64,000 bases of DNA from Acidobacteriota bacterium (GCA_030697165.1 JAUYQQ010000011.1:62001-126000), one strand, 5' to 3'; counted from the first letter of the stretch, positions 26,216 through 35,757 are shown. Numbers and translations: made by a program. Notes: a model not told the origin generated them from the letters alone.

Positions 26216-26662
26216 ATGCAATTACACACAGGCGTCGCTCAGTTCACAGTCCTGGCAGTCAGCGCGCTGCTCGTGATCCCGCACGCCGCGCAGGCCCGCG
26301 CCCAGGGCAGCAACAAGAAGCCTAGCTTATCACTCAAGGCGACACCGGCCGTGTCGTTCGCTCCGGCGCGCGTAGTGGTGGTCGCGGAGGTCAAGGGCGG
26401 GGCTGACGACAACGAGGAGTTCTACTGCCCCACCGTGGAATGGGAGTGGGGCGACTTGACGACGTCAACGGTCGAAGCCGACTGCGAACCCTACGAGGCC
26501 GGCAAGAGCCAGATCAAGCGGCGCTACACCGTTGAACACCGCTACCGGAATGCCGGCAGCTTCCGGATTCGGCTGCTGCTCAAGAAAGGGACGAAGGTTA
26601 TTGGCAGCTCGAATGCCCTCGTCCAGGTCCGTCCGGGTCTCGGTCACACCGGCGATCAGTAG
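26216..26662 (+). CDS. Secreted PKD-like domain protein
   Basis: 148-residue secreted protein: signal peptide about 1-28 (ends HAAQARAQG), then one immunoglobulin-like domain of PKD type with FYCPTVEWEWGDLTTSTVEADC (two cysteines likely a disulfide), YEAGKSQIKRRYTVEHRY and a final strand SFRIRLLLKKGTKVIGSS. The WEWGD and HRYRNAGSF blocks are the recognisable PKD features. GGGGA seven bases upstream of the ATG at 26216 decides the start. It ends overlapping the convergent membrane protein by 7 bp. Partner unknown. Confidence 0.75.
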   Translation: MQLHTGVAQFTVLAVSALLVIPHAAQARAQGSNKKPSLSLKATPAVSFAPARVVVVAEVKGGADDNEEFYCPTVEWEWGDLTTSTVEADCEPYEAGKSQIKRRYTVEHRYRNAGSFRIRLLLKKGTKVIGSSNALVQVRPGLGHTGDQ

Positions 26663-27663
26663 GCCGCGCTCTGAACCGGCGGCGGCATGCTCGGTGGGGG
26701 CGCAATCGGCGGAGGCACTGTGTGCCAGCGGCCGAGGCCGGTCAGAATGGTGCCGCCCAGCCCGATCGTCCACGCTGCAAACTCCACTGACAGGCCCACC
26801 ACCAGCAAGGCGAACGCCACTGGGCGCAGCGCCTCGGGGCCAACCCCAATCAGCCGCGCCGCAATCGTCGGGCCCATGATCAGGACAAAGCCGATCGTGG
26901 TGGCGATGAAGGCGTTACCCGGCTGCCATCCCAGTCGATCTTCCACCCACTCACCCAGGCGGCAGGCCAGCGACGTGAACCCCAGCACGAGCGCAAAGAC
27001 CGCGATCACGATCGCGATCGGCACCAGCAAGGCCACGAACGGAATACCGACGATGGTGATGGCGAGGCCAATCGAGGCGGCGATCAGGAACGGCACGAAG
27101 AAGATCTCCGCGGCCAGGCCCACGAGGCCCGCGCGTACGGGTTCGGCGACAGCGGCGCGGCCACTGCGGGCCACCGCCGGCCGGGCCACCACCAGCACCA
27201 CCAGCATCAGCACCGCGAGCAACGAGACGCGTGCGAACGTGCCGGCGAGACTCAGCCAGCGGCCGTAGTCGCCAAAGTCAAACGTCGGGAAGAACCCAAG
27301 GGTGCGACGGGACCAGTCGCCGAACGAAATGTAGTTGACGCTGCCCGCGTGCCGGGCGCCCTCGTCTCGCTGCAGGCGGCCGTCGACCAGCACGATGTCG
27401 CCGCGCACGTCGGCCGTCCCGGTCAGCCGCAGGTCGCCGCCGACGACGACAATGCCGTCGCGGACGCGTCCATCGACCACCAGCGAGCCGCCGACGACCA
27501 CCGCGACGTCGGTGACCTCTTCATCGCGTTCGATGTGAACGTCCTGGGCCAGGGCCACCCGTGTGCCGGTGAGCCGGTAGGTCGTGGGCTCGGTGACCTG
27601 TGCGGCCACCGCGCCTTGCGACAGAACCCCGGCCAAGACGATTGTCAGCAGCGCTTTTCGCAT
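26656..27663 (-). CDS. Bactofilin-like / polymer-forming membrane protein
   Basis: 335-residue envelope protein: signal peptide 1-21, then a short beta-helix of repeated V/G strands at about residues 30-110 (VAVVVGGSLVVDGRVRDGIV, VVGGDLRLTGTADVRGDIVL) as in bactofilin-type polymer-forming proteins, followed by five hydrophobic helices between about 140 and 310 and a Pro-rich tail. The beta-helix would face the periplasm if the signal peptide is cleaved. Exact role unknown; related proteins in Acidobacteriota combine the same modules. Confidence 0.75.
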   Translation of the reverse strand: MRKALLTIVLAGVLSQGAVAAQVTEPTTYRLTGTRVALAQDVHIERDEEVTDVAVVVGGSLVVDGRVRDGIVVVGGDLRLTGTADVRGDIVLVDGRLQRDEGARHAGSVNYISFGDWSRRTLGFFPTFDFGDYGRWLSLAGTFARVSLLAVLMLVVLVVARPAVARSGRAAVAEPVRAGLVGLAAEIFFVPFLIAASIGLAITIVGIPFVALLVPIAIVIAVFALVLGFTSLACRLGEWVEDRLGWQPGNAFIATTIGFVLIMGPTIAARLIGVGPEALRPVAFALLVVGLSVEFAAWTIGLGGTILTGLGRWHTVPPPIAPPPSMPPPVQSAAY

Positions 27664-27675
27664 CAAGGACCCCTC

Positions 27676-27708
27676 GAATGTGGAGTCCGGCTTTAGCCGG
27701 ATTGAACC
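27676..27708. repeat. REP-like hairpin
   Basis: ATGTGGAGTCCGGC-TTTA-GCCGGATT, an inverted copy of the element at 7739 with one stem end decayed. Located upstream of the bactofilin-like gene. Confidence 0.65.
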
Positions 27709-27746
27709 CACTCGTACGGACGAGGGTAAACCACAGTAAGTTCCCC

Positions 27747-27801
27747 GCCGGGGTGACACTGTTGGCCGGGGTTGACGCCTCTTGACGGGGCAGAACCATC
27801 G
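27747..27801. repeat. 18-bp direct repeat cluster
   Basis: Units GCCGGGGTGACACTGTTG (27747), GCCGGGGTTGACGCCTCTT (27765, 19 bp), GACGGGGCAGAACCATCG (27784), then GCCGGGGG. Same unit as the cluster after lexA at 15931. Ends just before scoB. Confidence 0.75.
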
Positions 27802-27811
27802 GCCGGGGGCG

Positions 27812-28459
27812 CTAGAAGCGTCCCAGCGGCTCGGCGACCTGCAGCTTTGCGCCGGTGGCGGCAATCACGGCCTCGAGGGTCGTGTCGCTGGCGATCTCTT
27901 TCAGCAGCAATCCATCCGGCGTAACGTCGATCACCGCCAGCTCGGTCACGATCTGGTTGACCACTTTCACGCCCGTCAGCGGCAGCGTGCATGCGGGCAG
28001 GATCTTGTGGCCGCCGTCCTTCGTGGTGTGTTCCATCGCGATCACCACGCGCTTGGCGCCGGCCACCAGGTCCATGGCGCCGCCCATGCCCTTGACCATC
28101 TTGCCGGGGATCATCCAGTTGGCGAGGTTGCCCGCTTCGTCCACCTCGAGCGCGCCCAGCACGGTGAGGTCAATGTGTCCGCCGCGCACCATGGCGAACG
28201 AATCGGCGCTGCTGAAGTACGACGTGCCCGGCAGTTCCGTCACCGTCTCCTTGCCGGCGTTGATCAGGTCGGCATCGACCTCGTCTTCGCCCGGGTACGG
28301 TCCCACGCCCAGCATGCCGTTCTCGGAGTGCAGCGTGATCTCCACACCCGGAGGCACACAGTTGGCGACGAGCGTCGGCATGCCGATCCCCAGGTTCACG
28401 TAGTCGCCGTCCCTGAGGTCCTGGGCGATGCGGCGAACAATGCGATCGCGTTTATCCAT
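27812..28459 (-). CDS. scoB: 3-oxoacid CoA-transferase, subunit B
   Basis: 215-residue beta subunit of a heterodimeric 3-oxoacid (succinyl- or acetyl-) CoA-transferase. The catalytic Glu is in the [10 protein letters not shown] motif (about residues 45-54), preceded by the family's [32 protein letters not shown] and [17 protein letters not shown] are also family blocks. It overlaps scoA by 8 bp. Moves CoA between succinate or acetate and acetoacetate; which donor is used cannot be read from sequence. Confidence 0.94.
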   Translation of the reverse strand: MDKRDRIVRRIAQDLRDGDYVNLGIGMPTLVANCVPPGVEITLHSENGMLGVGPYPGEDEVDADLINAGKETVTELPGTSYFSSADSFAMVRGGHIDLTVLGALEVDEAGNLANWMIPGKMVKGMGGAMDLVAGAKRVVIAMEHTTKDGGHKILPACTLPLTGVKVVNQIVTELAVIDVTPDGLLLKEIASDTTLEAVIAATGAKLQVAEPLGRF

Positions 28460-29147
28460 TGCGGACCGTCCGTTTCTCGATGCGCTTGACGTAGGAGGGT
28501 CCCTGCAGCAACCGCTTCACGAAGATCCCTGGTGTGTGGATGCCATCCGGTTCGAGCGCCCCGGCCTCGACCAGCTCCTCGACTTCGGCAATGGTGTGGC
28601 GCGCCGCGGTGGCCATCACGGGATTAAAATTGCGCGCGGTCTTGCGGTAAATCAGGTTGCCGACGCGGTCGCCCTTCCACGCCTTGACGAACGCGAAGTC
28701 GGCGGCCAGCGGCGCCTCGAGAATGTAGGTGCGGCCGTCGATCACGCGGCTCTCCTTGCCTTCCGCGATCAACGTCCCGGCGCCGGTCGGCGTGAAGAAC
28801 CCGCCAATGCCGGCGCCCGCGGCGCGCATTCGTTCCGAGAAGGTGCCCTGCGGCACCAGCTCCACCTCGATTTCCTTCTGGAGGAACTGCCGCTCGAACT
28901 CCTTGTTCTCGCCGACGTAGGTCGAGATCATCTTGCGCACCTGGCGCGACTTGAGCAGCGGTCCCACTCCGTAGTCGTCGATGCCGGCGTTGTTACTGAT
29001 GATGGTCAGGTTCTTGGTGCCGCGGCGGTGCAGGGCCGCGATCAGGTGTTCGGGAATGCCGCAGAGCCCGAAGCCGCCCATCATGATGCTGGCGCCATCG
29101 GGAATCGCGGCGACTGCCTCGTCCGCAGTTGCCAGGACCTTATTCAT
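28452..29147 (-). CDS. scoA: 3-oxoacid CoA-transferase, subunit A
   Basis: 231-residue alpha subunit. The CoA-binding glycine loop is [15 protein letters not shown] (about residues 21-35), followed by [18 protein letters not shown] and [15 protein letters not shown], all characteristic. It begins 7 bp after the tyrA stop, in the same direction, so it may be transcribed as the tail of the aromatic supraoperon. Confidence 0.94.
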   Translation of the reverse strand: MNKVLATADEAVAAIPDGASIMMGGFGLCGIPEHLIAALHRRGTKNLTIISNNAGIDDYGVGPLLKSRQVRKMISTYVGENKEFERQFLQKEIEVELVPQGTFSERMRAAGAGIGGFFTPTGAGTLIAEGKESRVIDGRTYILEAPLAADFAFVKAWKGDRVGNLIYRKTARNFNPVMATAARHTIAEVEELVEAGALEPDGIHTPGIFVKRLLQGPSYVKRIEKRTVRNG

Positions 29148-29154
29148 CCGACGA

Positions 29155-29946
29155 TTATAGGCAGGAAGACTTGGTGCGCGCCGCTTCGGCGAAGAACTTT
29201 CGGATCGCCTCGCGATCTTCGAGTCGATCGGACAGAGCCACCAGTTCGGCGGCCATGGCGCGCAGCAGCGGTTTGATCTCGGCGCTGTTCGACGCCAGCA
29301 CGCTCTCCCAGACGCTGGCTTGGCTGCTGGCGAGCCGCGTCGTGTCGCGCAGTCCCTTCCCCGCCCACTTCAGGTTGTCCTCGCCGACCGCCCGCGCCGC
29401 GGTCACCATCAAGGCGCTCGCAACCAGTTGCGGCAGGTGACTGACGGCCGCCATGAGCCGATCGTGCTCCTCGCCGCGATCGGGCAGCACCACCGGGCGG
29501 GCGCCAAGCGCCTCGACGAACCTCACGGCGCGACGGACGGCGTCTGGGGCGTCGGGATTGGTCAGGAACCACGCCCGGCCGTCGAACAGGTCGGCGCGGG
29601 CTTCCGATGGCCCCGTGCTGGTGCCCCCCGCCATGGGATGGCCGCCGACAAACTGTGGCAGCCGGGCCGCCGCGGCAGCGGCCATGATCGCGCGCTTGGT
29701 GCTGCCGGTGTCGATCACGAGCGCCTGCGGATGCATGACCGCGCTGAGGCGCGGCAGCACCCGGATGATCACATCCACCGGCATGGCCAGCACCACGACC
29801 AGCGAGTCGCGGATCGACTCGAGGGGGTCACCCCGGTCGACGGTGCGGACCTCGAGCCCTGGCCACCGCCGGGCGGCCGCCAGCGCCACGGAGGTGCCGA
29901 TCAGACCGGGACCGACGATGGCGAGCCGGGGCTGCGTGTCAGGCAA
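29155..29946 (-). CDS. tyrA: Prephenate dehydrogenase
   Basis: 263-residue NAD(P)-dependent dehydrogenase converting prephenate to 4-hydroxyphenylpyruvate in tyrosine synthesis. Rossmann start LAIVGPGLIGTSVALAAARR (residues 8-27), VVLAMPVDVI, TGSTKRAI, and the active-site VGGHPMAGG (about 98-106). No C-terminal ACT domain, so feedback control must lie elsewhere. The start codon is a TTG that directly follows the TGA of the DAHP synthase gene, so reinitiation is likely. Confidence 0.92.
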   Translation of the reverse strand: MPDTQPRLAIVGPGLIGTSVALAAARRWPGLEVRTVDRGDPLESIRDSLVVVLAMPVDVIIRVLPRLSAVMHPQALVIDTGSTKRAIMAAAAAARLPQFVGGHPMAGGTSTGPSEARADLFDGRAWFLTNPDAPDAVRRAVRFVEALGARPVVLPDRGEEHDRLMAAVSHLPQLVASALMVTAARAVGEDNLKWAGKGLRDTTRLASSQASVWESVLASNSAEIKPLLRAMAAELVALSDRLEDREAIRKFFAEAARTKSSCL

Positions 29947-30993
29947 TCAGCGAGCCCATCCCCTTCGCGCGACCGGCTCGAGACAGATGCTGCGGCCGAT
30001 GGCCGGGGCAATGATCCGCAGTTCCGCCATCAGTCGATCGAACTGTGACGGGAACATCGACTGCGCGCCGTCGCTCATGGCGTGGTCGGGGTCGTTGTGC
30101 ACCTCGATGATCAGGCCGTCGGCGCCGGCCGCGACCGCCGCGCGCGCCATTGGCGCCACCTTGTCGCGCCGGCCCATGCCGTGGCTCGGGTCCACGAAGA
30201 TCGGCAGGTGCGACAGTTCCTTCACGATCGGGATGGCCGACAGGTCGAGCGTGTTGCGGGTGAACGTCTCGAAGGTGCGGATGCCGCGCTCGCACAGGAT
30301 CACGTCGGTGTTGCCGCCGGCCAGGATGTACTCCGCCGACAACAGCCACTCCTCCATCGTCGCGGCGATGCCGCGCTTCAACAGGATCGGCTTGCGCGTG
30401 CGTCCGAGTTCGCGCAGCAGGGTGAAGTTCTGCATGTTGCGGGCGCCGACCTGGTAGATGTCGGCGTACTTGCCGATCACTTCGATCTGGCTGGCGTCCA
30501 TGACCTCGGTCACGAGCTTCAGGTCGTGGGCGTTGGCGCCCGAGCGCAGCAACTGTAGCCCGGCTTCGCCCATGCCCTGGAAGCTGTAGGGCGACGAGCG
30601 CGGCTTGAAGGCGCCGCCACGCAGGATCTTGGCGCCCGCGCGCTTGACCGCAGCGGCGGTGGCGTGGACCTGCTCTTCACTCTCGGCGGAGCAGGGGCCG
30701 GCGATCACGATCACTTCGTCGCCGCCAATGCGGAGATCGCCAATGGTGATGATCGTGTCTTCGGGCTTGAAGGTGCGGCTGGCCAGCTTGTACGGCTGGG
30801 TGATGCGCAGCACTTCGTGCACGCCGGCCATCAGCTCGATCAGCCGAGGGTCGGCCTTGCCACCACCGACCACGCCCAGCACGATGCGCTCGGCGCCGGT
30901 GGACCGGTGCACGTCCATCCCCATCCCGACGAGGCTCGCGATGACGGCTTCGACCTCACCATCACTCGCCCGCTCTTTCATTACGACAACCAT
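29947..30993 (-). CDS. aroF: 3-deoxy-7-phosphoheptulonate synthase (type I-beta, with N-terminal regulatory domain)
   Basis: 348-residue DAHP synthase, the first step of the shikimate pathway (PEP plus erythrose 4-phosphate). The first 75 residues are a ferredoxin-like, ACT-type domain (MVVVMKERASDGEVEAV) as in the Tyr/Phe-regulated Thermotoga enzyme. The barrel has VIAGPCSAES (about 97-106), RGGAFKPRSSPYSFQG (about 122-137), KRGIAATMEEWL and PIFVDPSHGMGRRD. Here it is grouped with chorismate mutase and tyrA, two enzymes acting after the branch point. Confidence 0.94.
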   Translation of the reverse strand: MVVVMKERASDGEVEAVIASLVGMGMDVHRSTGAERIVLGVVGGGKADPRLIELMAGVHEVLRITQPYKLASRTFKPEDTIITIGDLRIGGDEVIVIAGPCSAESEEQVHATAAAVKRAGAKILRGGAFKPRSSPYSFQGMGEAGLQLLRSGANAHDLKLVTEVMDASQIEVIGKYADIYQVGARNMQNFTLLRELGRTRKPILLKRGIAATMEEWLLSAEYILAGGNTDVILCERGIRTFETFTRNTLDLSAIPIVKELSHLPIFVDPSHGMGRRDKVAPMARAAVAAGADGLIIEVHNDPDHAMSDGAQSMFPSQFDRLMAELRIIAPAIGRSICLEPVARRGWAR

Positions 30994-30995
30994 GA

Positions 30996-31313
30996 CTATT
31001 CCTTTTCCTTCTTCTCGCGCGCATCCCGTTCGGCTTCGAGGCGCTGAATGCGCCGGGCCTCGTCCATGATGCGTTCATACAACCGGGCCACGGCGTCGCC
31101 GTCGAGCGGCCCGCCGAGCTCCTCGTTCACCTTCCGCACGTGGGCAATCACCGCCGCCTCGCGCGCCGGCTCGTAGATCGGGCGTCCCAGTTCGTGCTTC
31201 AGCCGGCCGACCGTATACGCGCACCGCGCCCGGCTGTCGAGGAGGCGCACGATCACCTCGTCGATCTTGTCGATCTCGTCCCGCAGCGCTTCGAGGTTCA
31301 ATTCCGCAGCCAT
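30996..31313 (-). CDS. aroQ: Chorismate mutase, AroQ type
   Basis: 105-residue all-helical chorismate mutase (chorismate to prephenate). N-terminal helix LEALRDEIDKIDEVIVRLLDSR with the active-site arginine, the lysine in VGRLKHELGRPIY, and the third helix ending IMDEARRIQRLE. Start set at the ATG at 31313, which overlaps the trpA end by 16 bp; the longer frame is antisense-like extension into trpA. Ends in a Lys/Glu tail. Two bases separate it from the DAHP synthase start; DAHP synthase and chorismate mutase often form complexes. Confidence 0.93.
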   Translation of the reverse strand: MAAELNLEALRDEIDKIDEVIVRLLDSRARCAYTVGRLKHELGRPIYEPAREAAVIAHVRKVNEELGGPLDGDAVARLYERIMDEARRIQRLEAERDAREKKEKE

Positions 31314-32083
31314 CGCACGTACCGCTCCACCTCGTCCAGCAGGCCCGGGGCCTGTCCGTGCTCGGCAATGACTTTCACCAAGGCGCTCCCCACCACCGCG
31401 GCGTCGGCCCATTGGCCGACGGCCTTCACGTGCTCTGGCCGCGACAGGCCAAATCCCAGGGCCAGCGGCAGGTTGGTCTCGGCCTTGACCCGCTCCGCCA
31501 ACTCCCGCGCCGAATCATCCACCGTATCGCGGACGCCGGTGACCCCGAGGCGCGAAATGCCATACAGGAAGCCGCTGCCCAGGGCCGCCGCCTTGCGAAT
31601 CCTCTCGACCGTGGTCGTCGGGCTCAGCAGAAAAATTGTATCAATCCCGGCGCCGGCAAAGGCGGTCCGAAAGGCCTCGCCCTCCTCGGGCGGCATGTCC
31701 AGGGTCAGCACCCCGTCCACCCCGGCCGTTCGGGCCTGGCTCACGAACTCGTCCAACCCCATGCGAAGTATCGGATTGGCGTAGCTGAAGATCACGACCG
31801 GCGCCGAAATAGAGGCGCGGGTGGCTGCCAGCATGGTCAGCACCTTCGGCAAGGTCGCACCGGCCGCCAGGGCCCGCTCGGTGGCCCGCTGGATGACCGG
31901 ACCGTCGGCCAGCGGATCCGAGAACGGCACCCCCAGCTCGATTACGTCGGCCCCGGCCCGGTCGAGCCGTTTCAGGATCTCGGCGGTCTGCTCGAGGCTG
32001 GGATCGCCGGCCGTGATGTAGGTCACGAGGCCGGTTTCGCCCTTGGCGCCGAGCGCCGCGAAGCGGTCGCTAATGCGCCCCAC
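31298..32083 (-). CDS. trpA: Tryptophan synthase alpha subunit
   Basis: 261-residue TIM-barrel subunit that splits indole-3-glycerol phosphate. Catalytic Glu is in [15 protein letters not shown] (about residues 47-61) and catalytic Asp in [28 protein letters not shown] is the family N-terminus. Length is standard. GTG start, overlapping trpB by 14 bp, which keeps alpha and beta subunits stoichiometric. Confidence 0.97.
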   Translation of the reverse strand: MGRISDRFAALGAKGETGLVTYITAGDPSLEQTAEILKRLDRAGADVIELGVPFSDPLADGPVIQRATERALAAGATLPKVLTMLAATRASISAPVVIFSYANPILRMGLDEFVSQARTAGVDGVLTLDMPPEEGEAFRTAFAGAGIDTIFLLSPTTTVERIRKAAALGSGFLYGISRLGVTGVRDTVDDSARELAERVKAETNLPLALGFGLSRPEHVKAVGQWADAAVVGSALVKVIAEHGQAPGLLDEVERYVRWLRN

Positions 32084-33323
32084 GGCCGGCCTCCTTCAGG
32101 ATCTGTTCGACGGTCTGCACGTCCTTGTCGCCGCGACCAGACAGGTTGATGACCAGTACGGCACCAGGTCCGAAGTCTTTCCCGTGCTTGAGCACGTAGG
32201 CGATGGCGTGTGCGGACTCGAGCGCCGGAATTATCCCCTCGAGCCGCGCCAGTTCCTGGAACGCCGCCAGGGCCTCGGCATCTGAGGCGTAGTGATACTC
32301 GGCGCGACCGGTCTCTTGCAGGAACGCATGCTCGGGACCCACGGCCGCGTAGTCGAGGCCGGCCGACACCGAGTGGGTCGCCTCGATGTTGCCGTGCGCA
32401 TCCTGCAGCACGAAGGTGCGCGTGCCCTGCAGCACTCCTGGAGCCCCGCCCGCGAAGCGCGCGGCGTGCCGTCCGGAATCGATTGCTTCCCCGCCGGCCT
32501 CCACCCCAATCAGCTTCACCCCCGCATCGTCGATGAACGCGTCGAAGATCCCGATGGCGTTGCTGCCGCCGCCGACGCACGCAATCACCGCATCGGGCAG
32601 CCGTCCCACTTGCGCCAGGCATTGCGCGCGGGCTTCCTTGCCGATCACCGACTGGAATTCGCGCACCATCAGCGGATACGGGTGCGGGCCGAGCGCCGAC
32701 CCCAGCAGGTAGTGCGTGTCGTCCGGGCGCGCGACCCAGTCGCGCATCGCCTCGTTGATCGCGTCCTTCAAGGTGCAGCTGCCGGAATCCACGCCGCACA
32801 CGGTGGCGCCGAGCAGCCGCATGCGGAACACGTTCAGCGCCTGGCGGCGCATGTCTTCGGTGCCCATGTAGACGACGCACTCGAGGCCGAGCAGCGCGCA
32901 CGCGGTGGCGCTGGCCACGCCGTGTTGCCCGGCGCCGGTCTCGGCGACAATGCGCGTCTTGCCCATGCGCTTGGCGAGCAGCGCCTGCCCCAGGGCGTTG
33001 TTGATCTTGTGGGCGCCGGTGTGGGTCAGGTCCTCGCGCTTCAGCAGGATGCGCGCGCCGCCGCAGGCCTCGCTCAACCGACGGGCGTCCCACAGTGGCG
33101 TTTCACGGCCCACGTAGTGCTGCAGCAGCCGCTGTAGCTCTTCGCTGAACGCCGGGTCGCGCCTGGCCTCGAAGTACGCCGCCTCCAATCCCTCGATGGC
33201 GGCGACCAGCGTCTCGGGCACGAAGCGCCCGCCGAACGCGCCGTAGTAGCCGCGCGCGTCGGGATCGCGCCGGCCAAACCATGAATAAGGTGCCAAGGGT
33301 GCCATAGGTGCCTGGGGTGCCAT
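32070..33323 (-). CDS. trpB: Tryptophan synthase beta subunit
   Basis: 417-residue PLP enzyme joining indole and serine. PLP lysine in [13 protein letters not shown] (about residues 94-106), phosphate loop [13 protein letters not shown] (about 240-252), [10 protein letters not shown]. The first 12 residues ([12 protein letters not shown]) are encoded by a 9-bp repeat (33293-33335); the family N-terminus starts after them. Either ATG, at 33323 or 33305, could be used. Follows trpF with 4 bp between. Confidence 0.97.
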   Translation of the reverse strand: MAPQAPMAPLAPYSWFGRRDPDARGYYGAFGGRFVPETLVAAIEGLEAAYFEARRDPAFSEELQRLLQHYVGRETPLWDARRLSEACGGARILLKREDLTHTGAHKINNALGQALLAKRMGKTRIVAETGAGQHGVASATACALLGLECVVYMGTEDMRRQALNVFRMRLLGATVCGVDSGSCTLKDAINEAMRDWVARPDDTHYLLGSALGPHPYPLMVREFQSVIGKEARAQCLAQVGRLPDAVIACVGGGSNAIGIFDAFIDDAGVKLIGVEAGGEAIDSGRHAARFAGGAPGVLQGTRTFVLQDAHGNIEATHSVSAGLDYAAVGPEHAFLQETGRAEYHYASDAEALAAFQELARLEGIIPALESAHAIAYVLKHGKDFGPGAVLVINLSGRGDKDVQTVEQILKEAGRGAH

Positions 33324-33335
33324 AGGGTTAAGTGC
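33293..33335. repeat. 9-bp tandem tract at the trpF/trpB junction
   Basis: Units of 9 bp on the plus strand: AAGGGTGCC, ATAGGTGCC, TGGGGTGCC, ATAGGGTTA, ending AGTGCC. Because 9 is a multiple of three it reads as the tripeptide pattern Ala-Pro-X at the start of TrpB. Confidence 0.7.
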
Positions 33336-33930
33336 CTGTTACTCTTACTGCGTCGATGAATGCGCGGAGTTTAAGAAGATCCTTGATGCCCGGTTCGGTC
33401 TCGACACCCGACGCGACATCCACCGCGTAAGGCTCTACCGTCTTGATGGCGTCGGACACGTTCTCTGCGGTCAGTCCGCCGGCCAACACAATCCGCCGCT
33501 TCGCCGCGATCGCGCGCGCTCGCGTCCAATCGACCGTCTGCCCCGTGCCGCCGTGCCGCACGGGGTCGTGCGCATCGAGCAACACCGTCTCATCGTCCAC
33601 CGCGGGCTCAATGCCGTCGGTCGACGCCGCCAAATGCACCGCGCGCAGCACCGGCAGCGCCAGACGGCCAGGCGGGAGCGCGCCATGCACCTGCGCCAGC
33701 CGCAGCCCCGCCTGGGCCGCTTGCGCAATGTCGTCGGCGGACGGGTTCACGAACACGCCAACGGGAGTAATGAACGGTGGCAGGCCATCAACGATTGTCG
33801 CGACGGCTTCAAGGTTCGCATGACGAGGGCTGGCAGGCCATAGCACGAAGCCAACCGCATTGGCGCCGAAAGCGACGGCCGCCTCTGCGTCTTCGCGCCG
33901 CGTCAGGCCGCAAATCTTGACGGCGGTCAC
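33328..33930 (-). CDS. trpF: Phosphoribosylanthranilate isomerase
   Basis: 200-residue TIM barrel catalysing the Amadori rearrangement in tryptophan synthesis. Catalytic Cys is in [12 protein letters not shown] (residues 4-15), the catalytic Asp in [17 protein letters not shown], and the phosphate site in [12 protein letters not shown] and [18 protein letters not shown] start overlapping the trpC stop (GTGA). Confidence 0.95.
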   Translation of the reverse strand: MTAVKICGLTRREDAEAAVAFGANAVGFVLWPASPRHANLEAVATIVDGLPPFITPVGVFVNPSADDIAQAAQAGLRLAQVHGALPPGRLALPVLRAVHLAASTDGIEPAVDDETVLLDAHDPVRHGGTGQTVDWTRARAIAAKRRIVLAGGLTAENVSDAIKTVEPYAVDVASGVETEPGIKDLLKLRAFIDAVRVTGT

Positions 33931-34739
33931 GCGGTGGCTCCCATCGTCTCGATCAAGCCGGCCAGGGCCGCGCCCGGATCAGGATCAACCATGAAGCGCT
34001 CGCCCACCAGGAATGCCTGGTAGCCGAGTGCTGTCATTGCCTGCAAATCCTCGCGGGTCTTCAAGCCGCTCTCACTGACGCCGATGACCCCCTGGGGAAT
34101 CCGCCCGGCAATGGTTCGCGAGGCGTCGAGGTCCACTTGAAGCGTGCGCAGGTTGCGGTTGTTCACGCCGATGATCGACGCGCCTGCGGCAAGTGCCCGA
34201 TCGCATTCCACCAGGTCGTGCACTTCGACGAGGGCGGCCAGGCCGAGGGAACGGGCGGCAGCCGAGAAGTCGCGCAGCTCGGCGTCGCTCAGCGCGGCCA
34301 CGATCAACAGGATCGCGTCGGCGCCGGCGGCGCGGGCCTCGAGCAGTTGGTATTCGTGGACCATGAAGTCCTTGCGCAACAGCGGCACCTTCACCGCAGC
34401 TCGCACGGCGACCAGGTGTTCCTGCGAGCCGTCGAAGAACCCCGGCTCCGTCAGCACCGAAATCGCGGCGGCACCGGCCCGCTCGTATCCGGCGGCGATG
34501 GCGACCGGGTCGTACGCCGACCGCAGCACGCCACGCGACGGCGAGCGGCGCTTGCACTCCGCGATGATGTTCACCGCGTTCGGGCGCGACAGACGCGCGG
34601 TGAACTCGTCGCCGGCCGGCGTGGCGGCCATCGCGCGCCGTTCGAGCTGGGCCCGCGGTTCGCGCGCGATCGCCGACGTCACCCGTGACCGGGTGGCGGC
34701 AACAATGGCCTCCAGCAGGTCGGGCGTCGCTGCGCTCAC
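33927..34739 (-). CDS. trpC: Indole-3-glycerol phosphate synthase
   Basis: 270-residue TIM barrel that closes the indole ring. Catalytic Lys/Glu segments: IIAECKRRSPSRGVL (about residues 58-72), VLTEPGFFDGS, PLLRKDFMVHEYQ (about 118-130), and IIGVNNRNLRTL, SESGLKTREDL. Separate from trpF, unlike the E. coli fusion. GTG start overlaps trpD stop by 4 bp. Confidence 0.96.
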   Translation of the reverse strand: MSAATPDLLEAIVAATRSRVTSAIAREPRAQLERRAMAATPAGDEFTARLSRPNAVNIIAECKRRSPSRGVLRSAYDPVAIAAGYERAGAAAISVLTEPGFFDGSQEHLVAVRAAVKVPLLRKDFMVHEYQLLEARAAGADAILLIVAALSDAELRDFSAAARSLGLAALVEVHDLVECDRALAAGASIIGVNNRNLRTLQVDLDASRTIAGRIPQGVIGVSESGLKTREDLQAMTALGYQAFLVGERFMVDPDPGAALAGLIETMGATA

Positions 34740-35755
34740 GCGCCGGCTCCGTTCGAGACGCGAATGAGACGGTCGAGAACCGCGGCCGCCTCGCCGCTAT
34801 CGATGGCGGTCGCCGCGCGGGCGACCCCGGCCCGCACGGTCTCGACGGCGCCCGCGATGAACAGCGCCGCGCCGGCGTTCAGCAACACGACGTCGCGTGG
34901 CGCGCCCTTGGCGCCGGTCAGCACCGAGCGAACAATCACGGCGTTGGTGGTGGCATCACCGCCCTTCAGGGACTCGGGGGTGGCCTTGGCGAGACCGAAG
35001 TCCGCGGGGTGCACATAGAACGTCTGCACCGCGTTGTTCCGGCACTCCGACACCTTGGTGTAGCCCGTCGTCGACAGCTCGTCGAGGCCATCGGCGCCGT
35101 GCACGACCCAGGCGCGTTCGGAGCCAAGCAGCGCCAGCGACCGCGCGATCAACTCGGTGAGGTCGGGCCGCGGGACGCCGACGATCTGCCGGGTCGGGCG
35201 CGCCGGGTTCGTGAGCGGCCCCAGCAGGTTGAAGGCCGTGCGCACGCCGAGGTCCTTGCGTGCCTGGGCCGCGTGCTTCATGGCGGGATGGAACGTCGGG
35301 GCGAAGAAGAACGCGATGCCGACCTCGGCCAGGCAGCGTGCCGCCACATCGGGCGTGGCCTGGATGTTGACGCCGAGGGATTCGAGCACGTCGGCGCTGC
35401 CGCACTGGCTCGAAACGGATCGGTTGCCATGCTTGGCCACCGGCGTGCCGCACGCGGCCATCACGATCGCGGCCGCCGTGGAGATGTTGAAGCTGCCGGA
35501 GCGATCGCCACCGGTGCCGCACGTGTCGAACACCGGACCTGGTTGCGCCGGCACGGCCACTGCATTGGCCCGCATCGTCTGCGCCAGGCCCACCAGTTCG
35601 CTGGGCCGCTCGCCTTTCATGGCGAGACCGACCAGCAGCCCGGCGATCTGCGCGGGTGCGGCCTCTCCACGCATGATGGCGGCCATCGCGGCCGCGGCCT
35701 CTTCGGTGCTCAGGTCTTCCTGCCGGCGCAGTTTCTCGATCAGGGCTGGGAACAT
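34736..35755 (-). CDS. trpD: Anthranilate phosphoribosyltransferase
   Basis: 339-residue transferase adding phosphoribose from PRPP to anthranilate. PRPP/metal motif FDTCGTGGDRSGSFNIST (about residues 77-94), KHGNRSVSSQCGSADVLE (about 106-123), and the acidic metal site SECRN region. ATG at 35755 follows the trpG stop by two bases; the frame upstream to 36091 is an out-of-family shadow of trpG. Cytosolic, second step of the Trp branch. Confidence 0.96.
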   Translation of the reverse strand: MFPALIEKLRRQEDLSTEEAAAAMAAIMRGEAAPAQIAGLLVGLAMKGERPSELVGLAQTMRANAVAVPAQPGPVFDTCGTGGDRSGSFNISTAAAIVMAACGTPVAKHGNRSVSSQCGSADVLESLGVNIQATPDVAARCLAEVGIAFFFAPTFHPAMKHAAQARKDLGVRTAFNLLGPLTNPARPTRQIVGVPRPDLTELIARSLALLGSERAWVVHGADGLDELSTTGYTKVSECRNNAVQTFYVHPADFGLAKATPESLKGGDATTNAVIVRSVLTGAKGAPRDVVLLNAGAALFIAGAVETVRAGVARAATAIDSGEAAAVLDRLIRVSNGAGA

Positions 35756-35757
35756 GG

